From the NCBI GenBank assembly GCA_937949945.1, contig CALFEQ010000029.1, forward strand, positions 62,001 to 126,000: a DNA stretch of 64,000 bases, in the 5' to 3' direction. This document shows positions 26,143 to 33,671 of this stretch, piece by piece (position 1 is the stretch's first letter; each line of letters starts with the position of its first letter). Source of the DNA: an uncultured Myxococcales bacterium. Lineage in GTDB: Bacteria > Myxococcota_A > Polyangia > Polyangiales > Polyangiaceae. The notes below the pieces were generated by a model that ran no database searches, was not told the origin of the DNA, and saw only the letters and a program-made list of their open reading frames with translations. The translations under genes and the position numbers were made by a program.

Positions 26143-26945
26143 GGCTCCCCTCCTCCGCCTCGGTTCGAGCGCGCCATGTGATCGGCGAGCACCTCGTGCA
26201 CCTTCGCAGGATGCGTCAGCGGCGCCATGTGGTTCACGCCCGCCACCTCGACGAGCCTCGCGTTCGGGCGGCCGCGGACGAAGGCGCGCGACATCGCCCG
26301 CGAGACCACGGTGGTGCGTTCACCGACCGCCACGGTCGTCGGCGCCGTGACGACCCAGCGATCGAACGGCGTCTCGTCGAAGAACACCGACCGGACCTCC
26401 TGGAACATCTTCCAGCCGAGCGCGCGCGTCGCCTCACGCAGCGGCTCGGGCATCCGCGACCACGACCCCGGACGGTTCCAGTAGTCGATGAACGTCTCGA
26501 GCCACTCCTCGCGGCCGCCCTTCTGTTCGTCGTGGAGGAACCACGGGTTCGCCGCGAACTCGCGCGCCTGCCGGACGGCCTCGGGATCCGTGTCGGCGTC
26601 GTTCGCCGTGCGCAGCGCTCCGAAGAGGACGGGCTCGAAGAAGAACGCGGACGCGACGCGATCCGCGAGCGCCGACATCACGTGGAGCGCGACGAGCGCG
26701 CCGTACGAATGCGCGACGACGTGAACGCGCGAGGCGTCGTCGGGGATCGCCTTCGCCACCTCGACGGCGTCGTCCTTCGCCGTCACGACGCGTCCGCGCT
26801 CGACGGGCGGGTTCGGCGGATACCCGATGTTCGCGGGCAGGAGCTTCTTCCGGCGACCGATCGCCTCGTCCGGGACACCCGACCAGAGCAAGGGACCGGT
26901 CCCGGTCGAGTGGATGAAGAGGACGACCTCGCTCGGGGAGCTCAT
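26139..26945 (-). CDS. Alpha/beta hydrolase
   Basis: A 268-residue alpha/beta-hydrolase. The first strand is VVLFIHSTGTGPLLWSGV, the nucleophile elbow is VVAHSYGALVALHVM (A-H-S-Y-G, Ser about residue 87) and the catalytic His lies in AGVNHMAPLTHP near the C-terminus. An acidic residue earlier, around VAVGERTTVVSR, could complete the triad. It has no signal peptide, so it is cytoplasmic. It is the first gene of the operon hydrolase, TetR, thioesterase. The start ATG at 26945 lies inside the first of two palindromes, which suggests a very short or absent leader. Substrate unknown; esters or thioesters are likely. Confidence 0.87.
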   Translation of the reverse strand: MSSPSEVVLFIHSTGTGPLLWSGVPDEAIGRRKKLLPANIGYPPNPPVERGRVVTAKDDAVEVAKAIPDDASRVHVVAHSYGALVALHVMSALADRVASAFFFEPVLFGALRTANDADTDPEAVRQAREFAANPWFLHDEQKGGREEWLETFIDYWNRPGSWSRMPEPLREATRALGWKMFQEVRSVFFDETPFDRWVVTAPTTVAVGERTTVVSRAMSRAFVRGRPNARLVEVAGVNHMAPLTHPAKVHEVLADHMARSNRGGGGEP

Positions 26946-26963
26946 ATGACACTCATCATATGA
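26942..26963 (-). promoter_or_regulatory. Two TCATATGA palindromes, candidate TetR operator
   Basis: TCATATGA occurs at 26942-26949 and 26956-26963, each a perfect 8-bp palindrome, spaced 14 bp start to start. The pair is itself symmetric, spanning 22 bp. The left copy covers the hydrolase start codon, and read leftward the right copy overlaps TATGAT (26960-26955), a good -10 box, which would give a leader of only a few bases. AT-rich palindromes stand out in this GC-rich window. Confidence 0.6.
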
Positions 26964-27031
26964 TCGTGAACATGCGAGAGGCAAGGCGCCACGGACGGCG
27001 CCTTCGGGCCGCGCGACGCGCGCGGGGATCG

Positions 27032-27928
27032 TCAGCCTCGGGCGGCCGGCCGTGCCGCGAAGCTCCGGGCGATCGCATCGCTCACGATCCGGATCGGCGC
27101 CACGCGACGCTTCGCCTGGGGGACGACCAGCCAGATGCGGTACGCCTTGTCGAAGCTCGGCAGCACGTGCACGAGCTCGGGTGTCGTGTCGCCGACGTAG
27201 TCGGGTAGTTGCACGATCCCCATGCCGGCGACGGCGGCGGCGACGAGGACCGACGCGCTGTTCGCCTGGAAGACGACGTTCAGCCCGTCGGTGCGCAGGC
27301 GCCGGAACGGCTGGCCGTTCGAGCGCATCGCCTCGTCGTAGGTGAGGATCCGGTGCCCCTCGAGGCTGCCGGAGACACGGCGCTCCGCGAGGTAGTCGCG
27401 CGAGGCGTAGAGCCGGAACCAGCGCTCGGCCAGCCTCCGGCACGCGAGACGCGGATCCGTCGGCCGAACGAGCCGGATGGCGAGATCGGCCTCGCCGCGC
27501 AAGAGATCCACGCGCGCGAACCCGGTGGTCACGAGCGCGCGGATCCCCGGGTGACGTTCCTGCACCGCGCGCAACGCGGGGACGACGAAGTGCTCCGCGA
27601 TGGTCTCGCTCGTGGCGACGCGCACGAGCGCCTCGACGTTCGCTCCGGACTCGGCCGCCTGCGCCGAGAGCTCCTCCGCGGCCTCCGCCATGCGCTCGGC
27701 CGCCGCGAGGACCCGCGCGCCTGCCGGCGTGAGCACCCAGCCCCCGGGCGTCCTCGTGAAGAGCTCGCTCTCGAGCCGGCTTTCGAGCGACGCGATCCGA
27801 CGCCCGACGGTCGTCGCATCGACCCCGAGGATCTTGGCCGCCTTCGCGATGCGCCGCGAATTGGCCACGGCGAGAAAATACCGGACGTCGTTCCAGTCGA
27901 GAGAGCGGGCCGCGTCGCGAGCGACCAT
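27032..27928 (-). CDS. LysR-family transcriptional regulator
   Basis: A 298-residue LysR regulator. The winged helix-turn-helix (about 10-70) reads WNDVRYFLAVANSRRIAKAA and GVDATTVGRRIASLESRL, and the coiled linker and periplasmic-binding-like effector domain follow (LVRVATSETIAEHFVVPALR). The wording TVGRRI instead of the usual SVSRxI is common in one LysR branch. It starts 10 nt after the panE stop on the same strand, so both are probably transcribed together. That is unlike the usual divergent LysR arrangement, and autoregulation from the shared promoter is possible. The effector is unknown. Confidence 0.93.
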   Translation of the reverse strand: MVARDAARSLDWNDVRYFLAVANSRRIAKAAKILGVDATTVGRRIASLESRLESELFTRTPGGWVLTPAGARVLAAAERMAEAAEELSAQAAESGANVEALVRVATSETIAEHFVVPALRAVQERHPGIRALVTTGFARVDLLRGEADLAIRLVRPTDPRLACRRLAERWFRLYASRDYLAERRVSGSLEGHRILTYDEAMRSNGQPFRRLRTDGLNVVFQANSASVLVAAAVAGMGIVQLPDYVGDTTPELVHVLPSFDKAYRIWLVVPQAKRRVAPIRIVSDAIARSFAARPAARG

Positions 27929-27938
27929 GGCCGAGAGA

Positions 27939-28961
27939 CTATACCGAGAGCCCTTCTCGCTCGCCGCTCCGAGCCCGGTCGGCGCGCAGGATCCTCCTCA
28001 GGTTCTCGAGCGCCGGTCGCATCTCGCCGCGCGAGATCGTCCGCACCGTGTCCGCGATCGCCGTGTTGAGCGGGACCGGCACGCCGAGCGCGGCGCCTCG
28101 CCGGACCACGTAGCCGTTGATGTGCTCGATCTCCGTCGGCCGGCCGCGCTCGAAGTCCTGGAGCATCGACGGCTGGACGTCGCCGTACCCCGCGAGGACC
28201 TGCTCGATCCACGCGTCCCGCTTCGCCGGCGGCGGGATCGGCTCCACGAGCATCCGCTCGGGTCGCACGCCGCTCGCGAGCGCGACGGCGAGCGCCTCGT
28301 CGTACGTCCGCTCGAACAGCGCCCGACCATCGGGATCCGCCACGTAGCGGCGCATCGTCGTCCCGGCGACGGCGCCGAGGGTAGTGACCGAGCAGTTCAA
28401 GAGGAGCTTCGACCAGATGGCGCCACGCATGTTCGCGGTCGCCCTCACGTCGACGCCGCGCGCGAGCCAATCGCGAACCTCCTCGACGCGCGCGGAGACA
28501 CCGCCCGAGAGCTCGCCCACGAGGAGGTGCCCGGCGTTGCGTTGCTCGTAGACGCCGGGCGACTTCATGGTCGCCCCCAGGTTCGAGAGCCCGCCGAGCA
28601 CGTGGACGTCGGGGAGCCGCTCCGCGAGCACCTGAGCGACGGCGCCGTTCTGGATCGGCAAGAGCGCGCCGCCTCGGGCGAGCGCGGCGGCGCAGCGGGG
28701 CGCCACCGCGAGGGCGTCGTCCGCCTTCGTCGCCAACACCACGAGGTCGAAGGCCCCGGAGGGCCAGCCGTCCAGAGGACGGACGTCGACCGACGCGACG
28801 GCGACGTCTCCGCCGATCCCCGAGACGCGGAGGCCCGTCGTGCGGAGCGTGGAGGCCGTGCGCTCGTCACGCACGGCGAGCGCGACCTCCACGCCTCGAG
28901 CCAAGAGGCGCGCGCCGATGACGCCGCCGAGCGCGCCGACTCCGACGATGAGCGTTCGCAT
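27939..28961 (-). CDS. panE: 2-dehydropantoate 2-reductase (ketopantoate reductase) family protein
   Basis: A 340-residue NADPH-dependent reductase. The N-terminal Rossmann motif is GVGALGGVIGARLLARG (about 7-23). The C-domain has the active-site Lys region IWSKLLLNCSVTTLGAVAGT and the later MLQDFERGRPTEIEHINGYV with its conserved Glu, then GVPVPLNTAI, which are diagnostic for the PanE/ApbA family. The authentic reaction is ketopantoate to pantoate in pantothenate synthesis, but many homologues of about this length act on other 2-oxo acids, so the symbol is tentative. It is followed 10 nt later by a LysR gene. Confidence 0.85.
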   Translation of the reverse strand: MRTLIVGVGALGGVIGARLLARGVEVALAVRDERTASTLRTTGLRVSGIGGDVAVASVDVRPLDGWPSGAFDLVVLATKADDALAVAPRCAAALARGGALLPIQNGAVAQVLAERLPDVHVLGGLSNLGATMKSPGVYEQRNAGHLLVGELSGGVSARVEEVRDWLARGVDVRATANMRGAIWSKLLLNCSVTTLGAVAGTTMRRYVADPDGRALFERTYDEALAVALASGVRPERMLVEPIPPPAKRDAWIEQVLAGYGDVQPSMLQDFERGRPTEIEHINGYVVRRGAALGVPVPLNTAIADTVRTISRGEMRPALENLRRILRADRARSGEREGLSV

Positions 28962-29063
28962 GTGCTCACAAGATCGCGATCCCGGCGCGCGCGTCCACCG
29001 GGCATCGGCGCCGCTGCTGCTGCACGAATGCAGGGCGTGCGCGTGCTCGTCGCGCCGAGCCCA

Positions 29064-29417
29064 TCACCGCCGGCGGGGCGTGCCCCCGCCCTGCTTCCGG
29101 GCCCGCTTCCCTCGCGCGATCTCGGTCGCGAGCGCCTCGAGGTGCGGATCCCAGAATCGGCGGAAGCGCTCGAGCCACGCGTCGACCTCCGCGAGCGGGC
29201 GGGTGTCGACGGCGTACACGCGCCGCGTGCCCTCCACCCGCACCGTCGCGAAGCCGCTGTCGCGCAGGACCTTCAGGTGCTGCGAGACGGCCGACTGCGT
29301 GATCCCGAACTCACGGGAGATGACCGCGACGACCTCGCCGGACGAGTGCTCGCCGTCGGCGAGCAGCTCCAGGATCCGGCGGCGCACCGGGTCGCCGAGG
29401 ACATCGAACGCATGCAT
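29064..29417 (-). CDS. ArsR-family helix-turn-helix regulator
   Basis: A 117-residue DNA-binding protein. It starts MHAFDVLGDPVRRRILELLA, the typical entry of the ArsR winged helix, followed by EFGITQSAVSQHLKVLRDSG, the recognition helix. There is no metal-binding Cys motif (ELCVCDL is absent), so it belongs to the branch sensing other cues. A basic tail (KRARKQGGGTPRRR) ends it. Its ATG overlaps the stop of the SRPBCC gene by one base (TGATG), so the two are coupled; in other genomes this pairing of AHSA1 proteins and ArsR regulators is frequent. It probably represses its own operon. Confidence 0.92.
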   Translation of the reverse strand: MHAFDVLGDPVRRRILELLADGEHSSGEVVAVISREFGITQSAVSQHLKVLRDSGFATVRVEGTRRVYAVDTRPLAEVDAWLERFRRFWDPHLEALATEIARGKRARKQGGGTPRRR

Positions 29418-30046
29418 CAGCCCCCAGTGTAGAACGCAATCGTCCGCTCGGCCTTCGCACGCGCCTCGGCGGGGTCTTCCCCGGATTCGGCGTGCGCCAC
29501 GCCCCACGCCTCGCCGCTGGCGCGCATGAAGGCCTTCCCCTCGTCGGACTTCGACCACGCCTCCTTCCAGGCGTCGTCGAGGGTCCTCGCCGGATCGGCC
29601 ACGTGCAGCTCGAGGCCCTCGAGCGCGAGATCCCACCCGACGCCCACCGCGGCCGGCCCGAACTTCTTCAAGTGCTCCTCACCGACGCCGTCGCGCGGCG
29701 CGATGTGCTCGAGCGTGAGGCGAGCCTTCTTCCCCTCGGGGGCCAGCCGAACCTGCAGCCACGAAGTGCTGCCGCCGAACTCCCAGGTCACGTCGAACGC
29801 CTCGGGAGGATCGCAGCGGGTGATCGTGCCGGAGGCATTGCCCTGCACCTGATACCGCCCGCCGAGCTTCAGCTCCCCGTCCACGCGCGCGAACCAGCGA
29901 GCGATCCGCTCCGGCTTCGTGATCGCGTCCCAGAGATCCTCGACCGTCGTGTCGTAGGTCCGCGTGGCGATCGCGACGATCACGGGCTTGCCGAGGTGCT
30001 CACGGTTCTCCACCCGTCGGTGCTCGGCTCCGAAGACCTTCTTCAT
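29417..30046 (-). CDS. SRPBCC/AHSA1-family ligand-binding protein
   Basis: A 209-residue START-like protein. The core reads TTVEDLWDAITKPERIARWF, GGRYQVQGNASGTITRCDPP, FDVTWEFGGSTSWLQV and ARLTLEHIAPRDGVGEE, matching the AHSA1 group, and an extra C-terminal helical part follows (about 150-209). These small cavities bind hydrophobic ligands; the ligand is unknown. It is the first gene of a two-gene operon with an ArsR regulator, and its upstream region carries an inverted repeat overlapping a candidate promoter. The start ATG at 30046 has GAGGAC-like bases upstream. Confidence 0.9.
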   Translation of the reverse strand: MKKVFGAEHRRVENREHLGKPVIVAIATRTYDTTVEDLWDAITKPERIARWFARVDGELKLGGRYQVQGNASGTITRCDPPEAFDVTWEFGGSTSWLQVRLAPEGKKARLTLEHIAPRDGVGEEHLKKFGPAAVGVGWDLALEGLELHVADPARTLDDAWKEAWSKSDEGKAFMRASGEAWGVAHAESGEDPAEARAKAERTIAFYTGG

Positions 30047-30078
30047 GTGCAGTCCTCCAACGAAGTGCCTGCCGCCTT

Positions 30079-30111
30079 GTTACAGCATGCGCTTATATTA
30101 GTCACAACTAA
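30079..30111 (-). promoter_or_regulatory. Candidate promoter with operator upstream of SRPBCC-arsR
   Basis: Read leftward, TTGTGA (30107-30102) and TGTAAC (30084-30079) are spaced 17 bp, a fair sigma-70 type pair. The inverted repeat TTAGT-N4-ACTAA (30098-30111) overlaps the -35 box, which is where an ArsR repressor could block transcription. The 300 nt between the SRPBCC gene and the divergent tatD hold no other feature I can support. Confidence 0.5.
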
Positions 30112-30345
30112 AATTTCCGCCGTGACGACGGGGGGGGTGGCGGTTGCCCACGCCTCGTACACTTGCGCCAGCACCAGCGCACGACCGCGAGGCTTCATGC
30201 GGGTGGCTCGGACGGGAACGTCGTCGAGCAGGACCGCGCCTCCCAGTTTCTCGCACGCGAGCCTCTGAACGGTCGCTGCTCACCGCCAGGACGAGGCGCG
30301 GCCGCGCTTGCGCCGCTCGGCGGGATCGCGACACGATGTGCCGCC

Positions 30346-31131
30346 GTGTTCGACTCTCATGCGCATCTCCAAGATCCGCGCATCGACGATCCCGTCGCGA
30401 TGTGGGAGCGCGCGCGGGCGGCAGGCGTTCGCCGCGTGCTCCTCGCGGGAGTGGACGCCGCCGACTGGGAGAGGCAAGCCGCGCTCGAGCATCTCGAAGG
30501 CGTGAGCCGCAGCGTCGGGGTCCACCCGCAGGTCGTCGCCGCGCTCGGACCGCGGGAGCGCGAAGAGCAGATGGAGGCGCTCGAGCGGGCCCTCGAGAAC
30601 CGCAGCCCCGCGGTCGTCGCGCTCGGCGAGATCGGGATGGACGGCGTCGGAGAGCGCCGGGCCACCTACGGCGCGCAGGCGGAGCTCTTCGAGGCGCAGC
30701 TTCGCCTCGCTCGCCGTCACGACCTGCCGGTCATCCTGCACGTGCTGCGCGCGCACGAGGAGGCCTTGAAGGTGATCGATCGCGTCGGTCTCCCCGCCGC
30801 GGGCGGCGTCGTCCACAGCTACAGCGGGAGCCCCGAGCTCGTGCCGCGCTACGTCGAGCACGGCCTCTCGATCTCCTTCTCCGGATCGGTGACGTGGCAC
30901 GAGGGCGGCAGGGCCGCGCGAGCGGTCCGCGCGTGCCCCCTCGATCGGCTGCTCGTCGAGACCGACAGCCCGGATCAGACGCCGAAGGACAAGCGGCCCC
31001 GTCTCAACGAACCGGCGTACTTGCTCGATGTCGTGCGCACGATCGCCGAGATCAAAGGCATGCCGCCCGAGGAGATCGCCGAGCTGACGACACGGAACGC
31101 GTGTCGTACCTTCCGACTGGAGACGACATGA
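30346..31131 (+). CDS. TatD-family metal-dependent hydrolase
   Basis: A 261-residue TIM-barrel hydrolase with all family ligands: HxH in VFDSHAHL (residues 4-7), the bridging Glu in LGEIGMDG, His in VILHVLRAHEE, His in VVHSYSGSP and Asp in VETDSPDQTP. TatD proteins act as metal-dependent DNases or tRNA and peptide-related hydrolases in the cytoplasm; the exact substrate differs between members. GTG at 30346 is chosen because the motif begins directly after it and no in-frame ATG is nearby. The stop overlaps the tcdA start by 4 nt (ATGA). Confidence 0.88.
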   Translation: MFDSHAHLQDPRIDDPVAMWERARAAGVRRVLLAGVDAADWERQAALEHLEGVSRSVGVHPQVVAALGPREREEQMEALERALENRSPAVVALGEIGMDGVGERRATYGAQAELFEAQLRLARRHDLPVILHVLRAHEEALKVIDRVGLPAAGGVVHSYSGSPELVPRYVEHGLSISFSGSVTWHEGGRAARAVRACPLDRLLVETDSPDQTPKDKRPRLNEPAYLLDVVRTIAEIKGMPPEEIAELTTRNACRTFRLETT

Positions 31132-31982
31132 CGGCGCCCGCGCGCTTCGAACCCGAGGTCCAGCCCACCCCCGAGCCGTTCAAGCTCCATCGCCGCTTCG
31201 ACCGTCTCGGACGCCTCTACGGCGACACGGCGGTCGAGCGTTTGTCCCGCGCGCACGTCCTCGTCATCGGCCTTGGCGGCGTCGGATCGTTCGCCGTGGA
31301 GGCGCTCGCGCGGAGCGGGATCGGAAAGCTCACGCTCGTCGACTTCGACCGCGTGTGCGTCACCAACACGAACCGTCAGCTCCAGGCGCTCTCGACGAAC
31401 GTCGCGAAGAAGAAGGCCGACGTCTTGGCCGAGCGCATCGCGCTCATCAACCCGCGGCTCGCGGTGACGTCGATCCCGATCTTCTACGGCGCCGCCACCG
31501 CGAACCGGATCCTCCGCAGCGACGTCGACTTCGTCGTCGACGCGACCGACAACGTGACCGCCAAGTGCCACCTCCTCTCGGAGTGCCGCGAGCGCGGCCT
31601 TCGCGTCGTCACCACCCTCGGCGCCGCCGGGCGCATCGATCCGCTGGCCGTGACGACGAGCGACCTCGCGCGCACCGAGGGAGATCGCCTGGCGGTCGCG
31701 ATCCGCCGCATCCTCCGGCGCAAGTACGGCTTTCCCGAGCGGGGCAACTTCGGGATCCGCGCCGTCTGGTCGCGCGAGCCTGCGCGGGATCCGATGCCGC
31801 TCGCGTACGACGGAGACGAAGGCTTCCGCTGCGTGTGCCCGGGCGGAAAGAACGAGCATCACTCGTGCGAGGAGCGCTCGGTCGTCCGCGGCTCGGCGAG
31901 CTTCGTCACGGGTACCTTCGGCCTCGTCGCGGCGAGCGTCGTCGTGAACGCGATCGCGAGCGGAGAGGTGCCGATCCCCTAG
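31128..31982 (+). CDS. tcdA: tRNA threonylcarbamoyladenosine dehydratase (ThiF/E1-like)
   Basis: A 284-residue E1-like ATPase. After RRFDRLGRLYGDTAVERL, the nucleotide site is VIGLGGVGSFAVEALARSG and the acidic strand is TLVDFDRVCVTNTNRQLQAL. The domain closes with the characteristic CVCPGGKNEHHSC (Cys-x-Cys...Cys) and GSASFVTGTFGL, which together match TcdA/CsdL rather than ThiF or MoeB. It uses ATP to cyclise the t6A side chain at position 37 of ANN-reading tRNAs. It is coupled to the upstream tatD gene by a 4-nt overlap and faces a convergent response-regulator gene 11 nt downstream. Confidence 0.92.
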   Translation: MTAPARFEPEVQPTPEPFKLHRRFDRLGRLYGDTAVERLSRAHVLVIGLGGVGSFAVEALARSGIGKLTLVDFDRVCVTNTNRQLQALSTNVAKKKADVLAERIALINPRLAVTSIPIFYGAATANRILRSDVDFVVDATDNVTAKCHLLSECRERGLRVVTTLGAAGRIDPLAVTTSDLARTEGDRLAVAIRRILRRKYGFPERGNFGIRAVWSREPARDPMPLAYDGDEGFRCVCPGGKNEHHSCEERSVVRGSASFVTGTFGLVAASVVVNAIASGEVPIP

Positions 31983-31993
31983 CTCGCCCGGCG

Positions 31994-32599
31994 TCAGATC
32001 GGGAACAGCAGGTGGACGAGCTCGCCTCGGCCTCGCACGCCGTGCTTCTCGTACACGCGGGACAGGTGTTGCCGCACGGTCTTGTCGCTCATCGAGAGGA
32101 CCTGCGCGATCTCCGGGCTCGAAAGCCCCTTCAAGGCGAGCAACGCGACCTCGGACTCCCTCGGAGTGAGCCCGGCCCGCGCGAACGCGCTCGCGACGGT
32201 CTCCGCCAGATCCGGGCGCGCAGCCATCAGGCGCTCGATCACGGCGATGAGCTCCGCCGCGCGGAAGGGTTTCTCGAGCAGGTGCGACGCTCCGAGGTTG
32301 AGCGCGCTCTTCACCTTCGCGACGTCGGCGAAGGCGGTGACGACGACGACCGGCGCGCGTCGCGTGCGGGCCCTCAGCGCCTCGAGGACGCGGAGCCCTC
32401 CCTCGTCGTCGGATCCGAGCACGACGTCGATGACCGCGACGTCCGGAGGATGACGCCCCTCGAGCAGACGGAGCGCGGTCCGCACGTCGTTCGCCGCCGA
32501 GACCTCGTATCCGGCGCGCTCGAGCGCGCGTCCGAGCGCGCCCTGAGCCTCGGGCTCGTCCTCGACGAGCAAGAGCCGTGGTCGGTACGTCGTGCTCAT
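31994..32599 (-). CDS. Response regulator with LuxR-type helix-turn-helix
   Basis: A 201-residue regulator. The receiver carries the acidic pocket E13-D14 (LVEDEP), the phosphorylated Asp58 (VAVIDVV), Thr88 (VVTAF) and Lys110 (LLEKPF). The C-terminal LuxR/NarL-type domain reads LTPRESEVALLALKGLSSPE and SMSDKTVRQHLSRVYEKHGV. Its start overlaps the histidine-kinase stop by 4 nt (ATGA), so kinase and regulator are coupled. The pair is divergent from the czcCBA efflux operon, which it probably controls; this is inferred from position. Confidence 0.93.
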   Translation of the reverse strand: MSTTYRPRLLLVEDEPEAQGALGRALERAGYEVSAANDVRTALRLLEGRHPPDVAVIDVVLGSDDEGGLRVLEALRARTRRAPVVVVTAFADVAKVKSALNLGASHLLEKPFRAAELIAVIERLMAARPDLAETVASAFARAGLTPRESEVALLALKGLSSPEIAQVLSMSDKTVRQHLSRVYEKHGVRGRGELVHLLFPI

Positions 32600-33582
32600 G
32601 CAGCCTCCGCGCGGACCGGGACGACCAGCTCGAAGGACGTCGAGAAGCCCGGGACGTCCGCCGTCACGAGCTCGCCTCCGAGCGTCCGAGCGAGCGCACG
32701 CGCGATCGCCAGGCCGAGGCCGAGCCCCCTCGCCTTCTCCGTTCGAAGCGGCTCGAACGCCGCGGCACGTCTCGACTCGGGCAGCCCCGGCCCGTCGTCG
32801 CTCACGCGGAGCACGACGCGATCCTCGCACGCGCGCTCGAGGATCCGCACCTCCACCGTGCGAGCGCGGCACGCGCCCGGCCCGCCCTCGAGCGCGTTCC
32901 CGACGAGATTGTCCAGGATGATCCGAATCAGCTCGGCGTCGACGGCAGCGGCCGCGTCGCGGTCGCCTTCGAGTCGGAGCTCGACCCCGCGCTCGGCCGC
33001 GAGCGGACGGAGCGACTCGACGATCTCGGCGGCGGCCTCTCCGATCGGACGTACCGGTCGCTTCTCGGGACCGCGCCGCGTCAGCGACCGCAGCGCATCG
33101 AGAGGCACGAGGGTCCGATCCATCTGCCGCCGCACGCGTGCGACCTGCTCGACGATCGCCGCCGAGTCTCCCGTACGCGCGATGTCTTCGAGCTCCTCGA
33201 CGAGCAGCCCCAACGCGTGGAGCGGGTTCTTGAGCTCGTGCAACGTCGACGCAGCGACGACCCAGACCGCCTGATCGCGCTCGACGTGACGCAGCCGCGA
33301 CCGCAGCTCCTCGGCGCGCAGCGCCTCGGCACGCGCCAGCCGCGAGCGAAGATGGAGCCAGTGGAACGCGAGGCCGAGGAGGGCGCCTGCGAGGACCGGG
33401 ATCCCTCGATCGACGAACGCATGGAACGCGAAGAACGCGCGGGCCCAGCCGACGCGTGCCCAATCCGTCTTCGCCCATTCGTCCGTCTGCGTATTGAGGA
33501 AGGCGTACGCCAGGCCGAGGACGAGCCCGGCGGCCACGTACAGGTACGGGCGGCGCGAACCAGCCGATGCGACCGAGCTCAT
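32596..33582 (-). CDS. Membrane-bound sensor histidine kinase
   Basis: A 328-residue kinase with two membrane segments near the N-terminus (YLYVAAGLVLGLAYAF and GIPVLAGALLGLAFHW, about residues 13-78). They leave a short external loop of 30 residues rich in Trp and acidic residues, which could be the sensor. The HisKA domain carries the phosphorylated His in ASTLHELKNPLHAL. The ATPase domain has IRIILDNLVGNALEGG, VSDDGPGLPES and EKARGLGLGLAIARALA. ATG 33582 is preferred over the GTG two codons upstream. The gene ends in a 4-nt overlap with the response regulator; an 89-nt region separates it from the divergent czcC. Confidence 0.93.
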   Translation of the reverse strand: MSSVASAGSRRPYLYVAAGLVLGLAYAFLNTQTDEWAKTDWARVGWARAFFAFHAFVDRGIPVLAGALLGLAFHWLHLRSRLARAEALRAEELRSRLRHVERDQAVWVVAASTLHELKNPLHALGLLVEELEDIARTGDSAAIVEQVARVRRQMDRTLVPLDALRSLTRRGPEKRPVRPIGEAAAEIVESLRPLAAERGVELRLEGDRDAAAAVDAELIRIILDNLVGNALEGGPGACRARTVEVRILERACEDRVVLRVSDDGPGLPESRRAAAFEPLRTEKARGLGLGLAIARALARTLGGELVTADVPGFSTSFELVVPVRAEAA

Positions 33583-33671
33583 GCTCACCGAAAGCTAGCG
33601 CGAACCGCGACGAAAGCGACTCCGACAGTTGCCGGATGTACGGCTCGGCTCGGTCGCCGTAGACGAGATCC

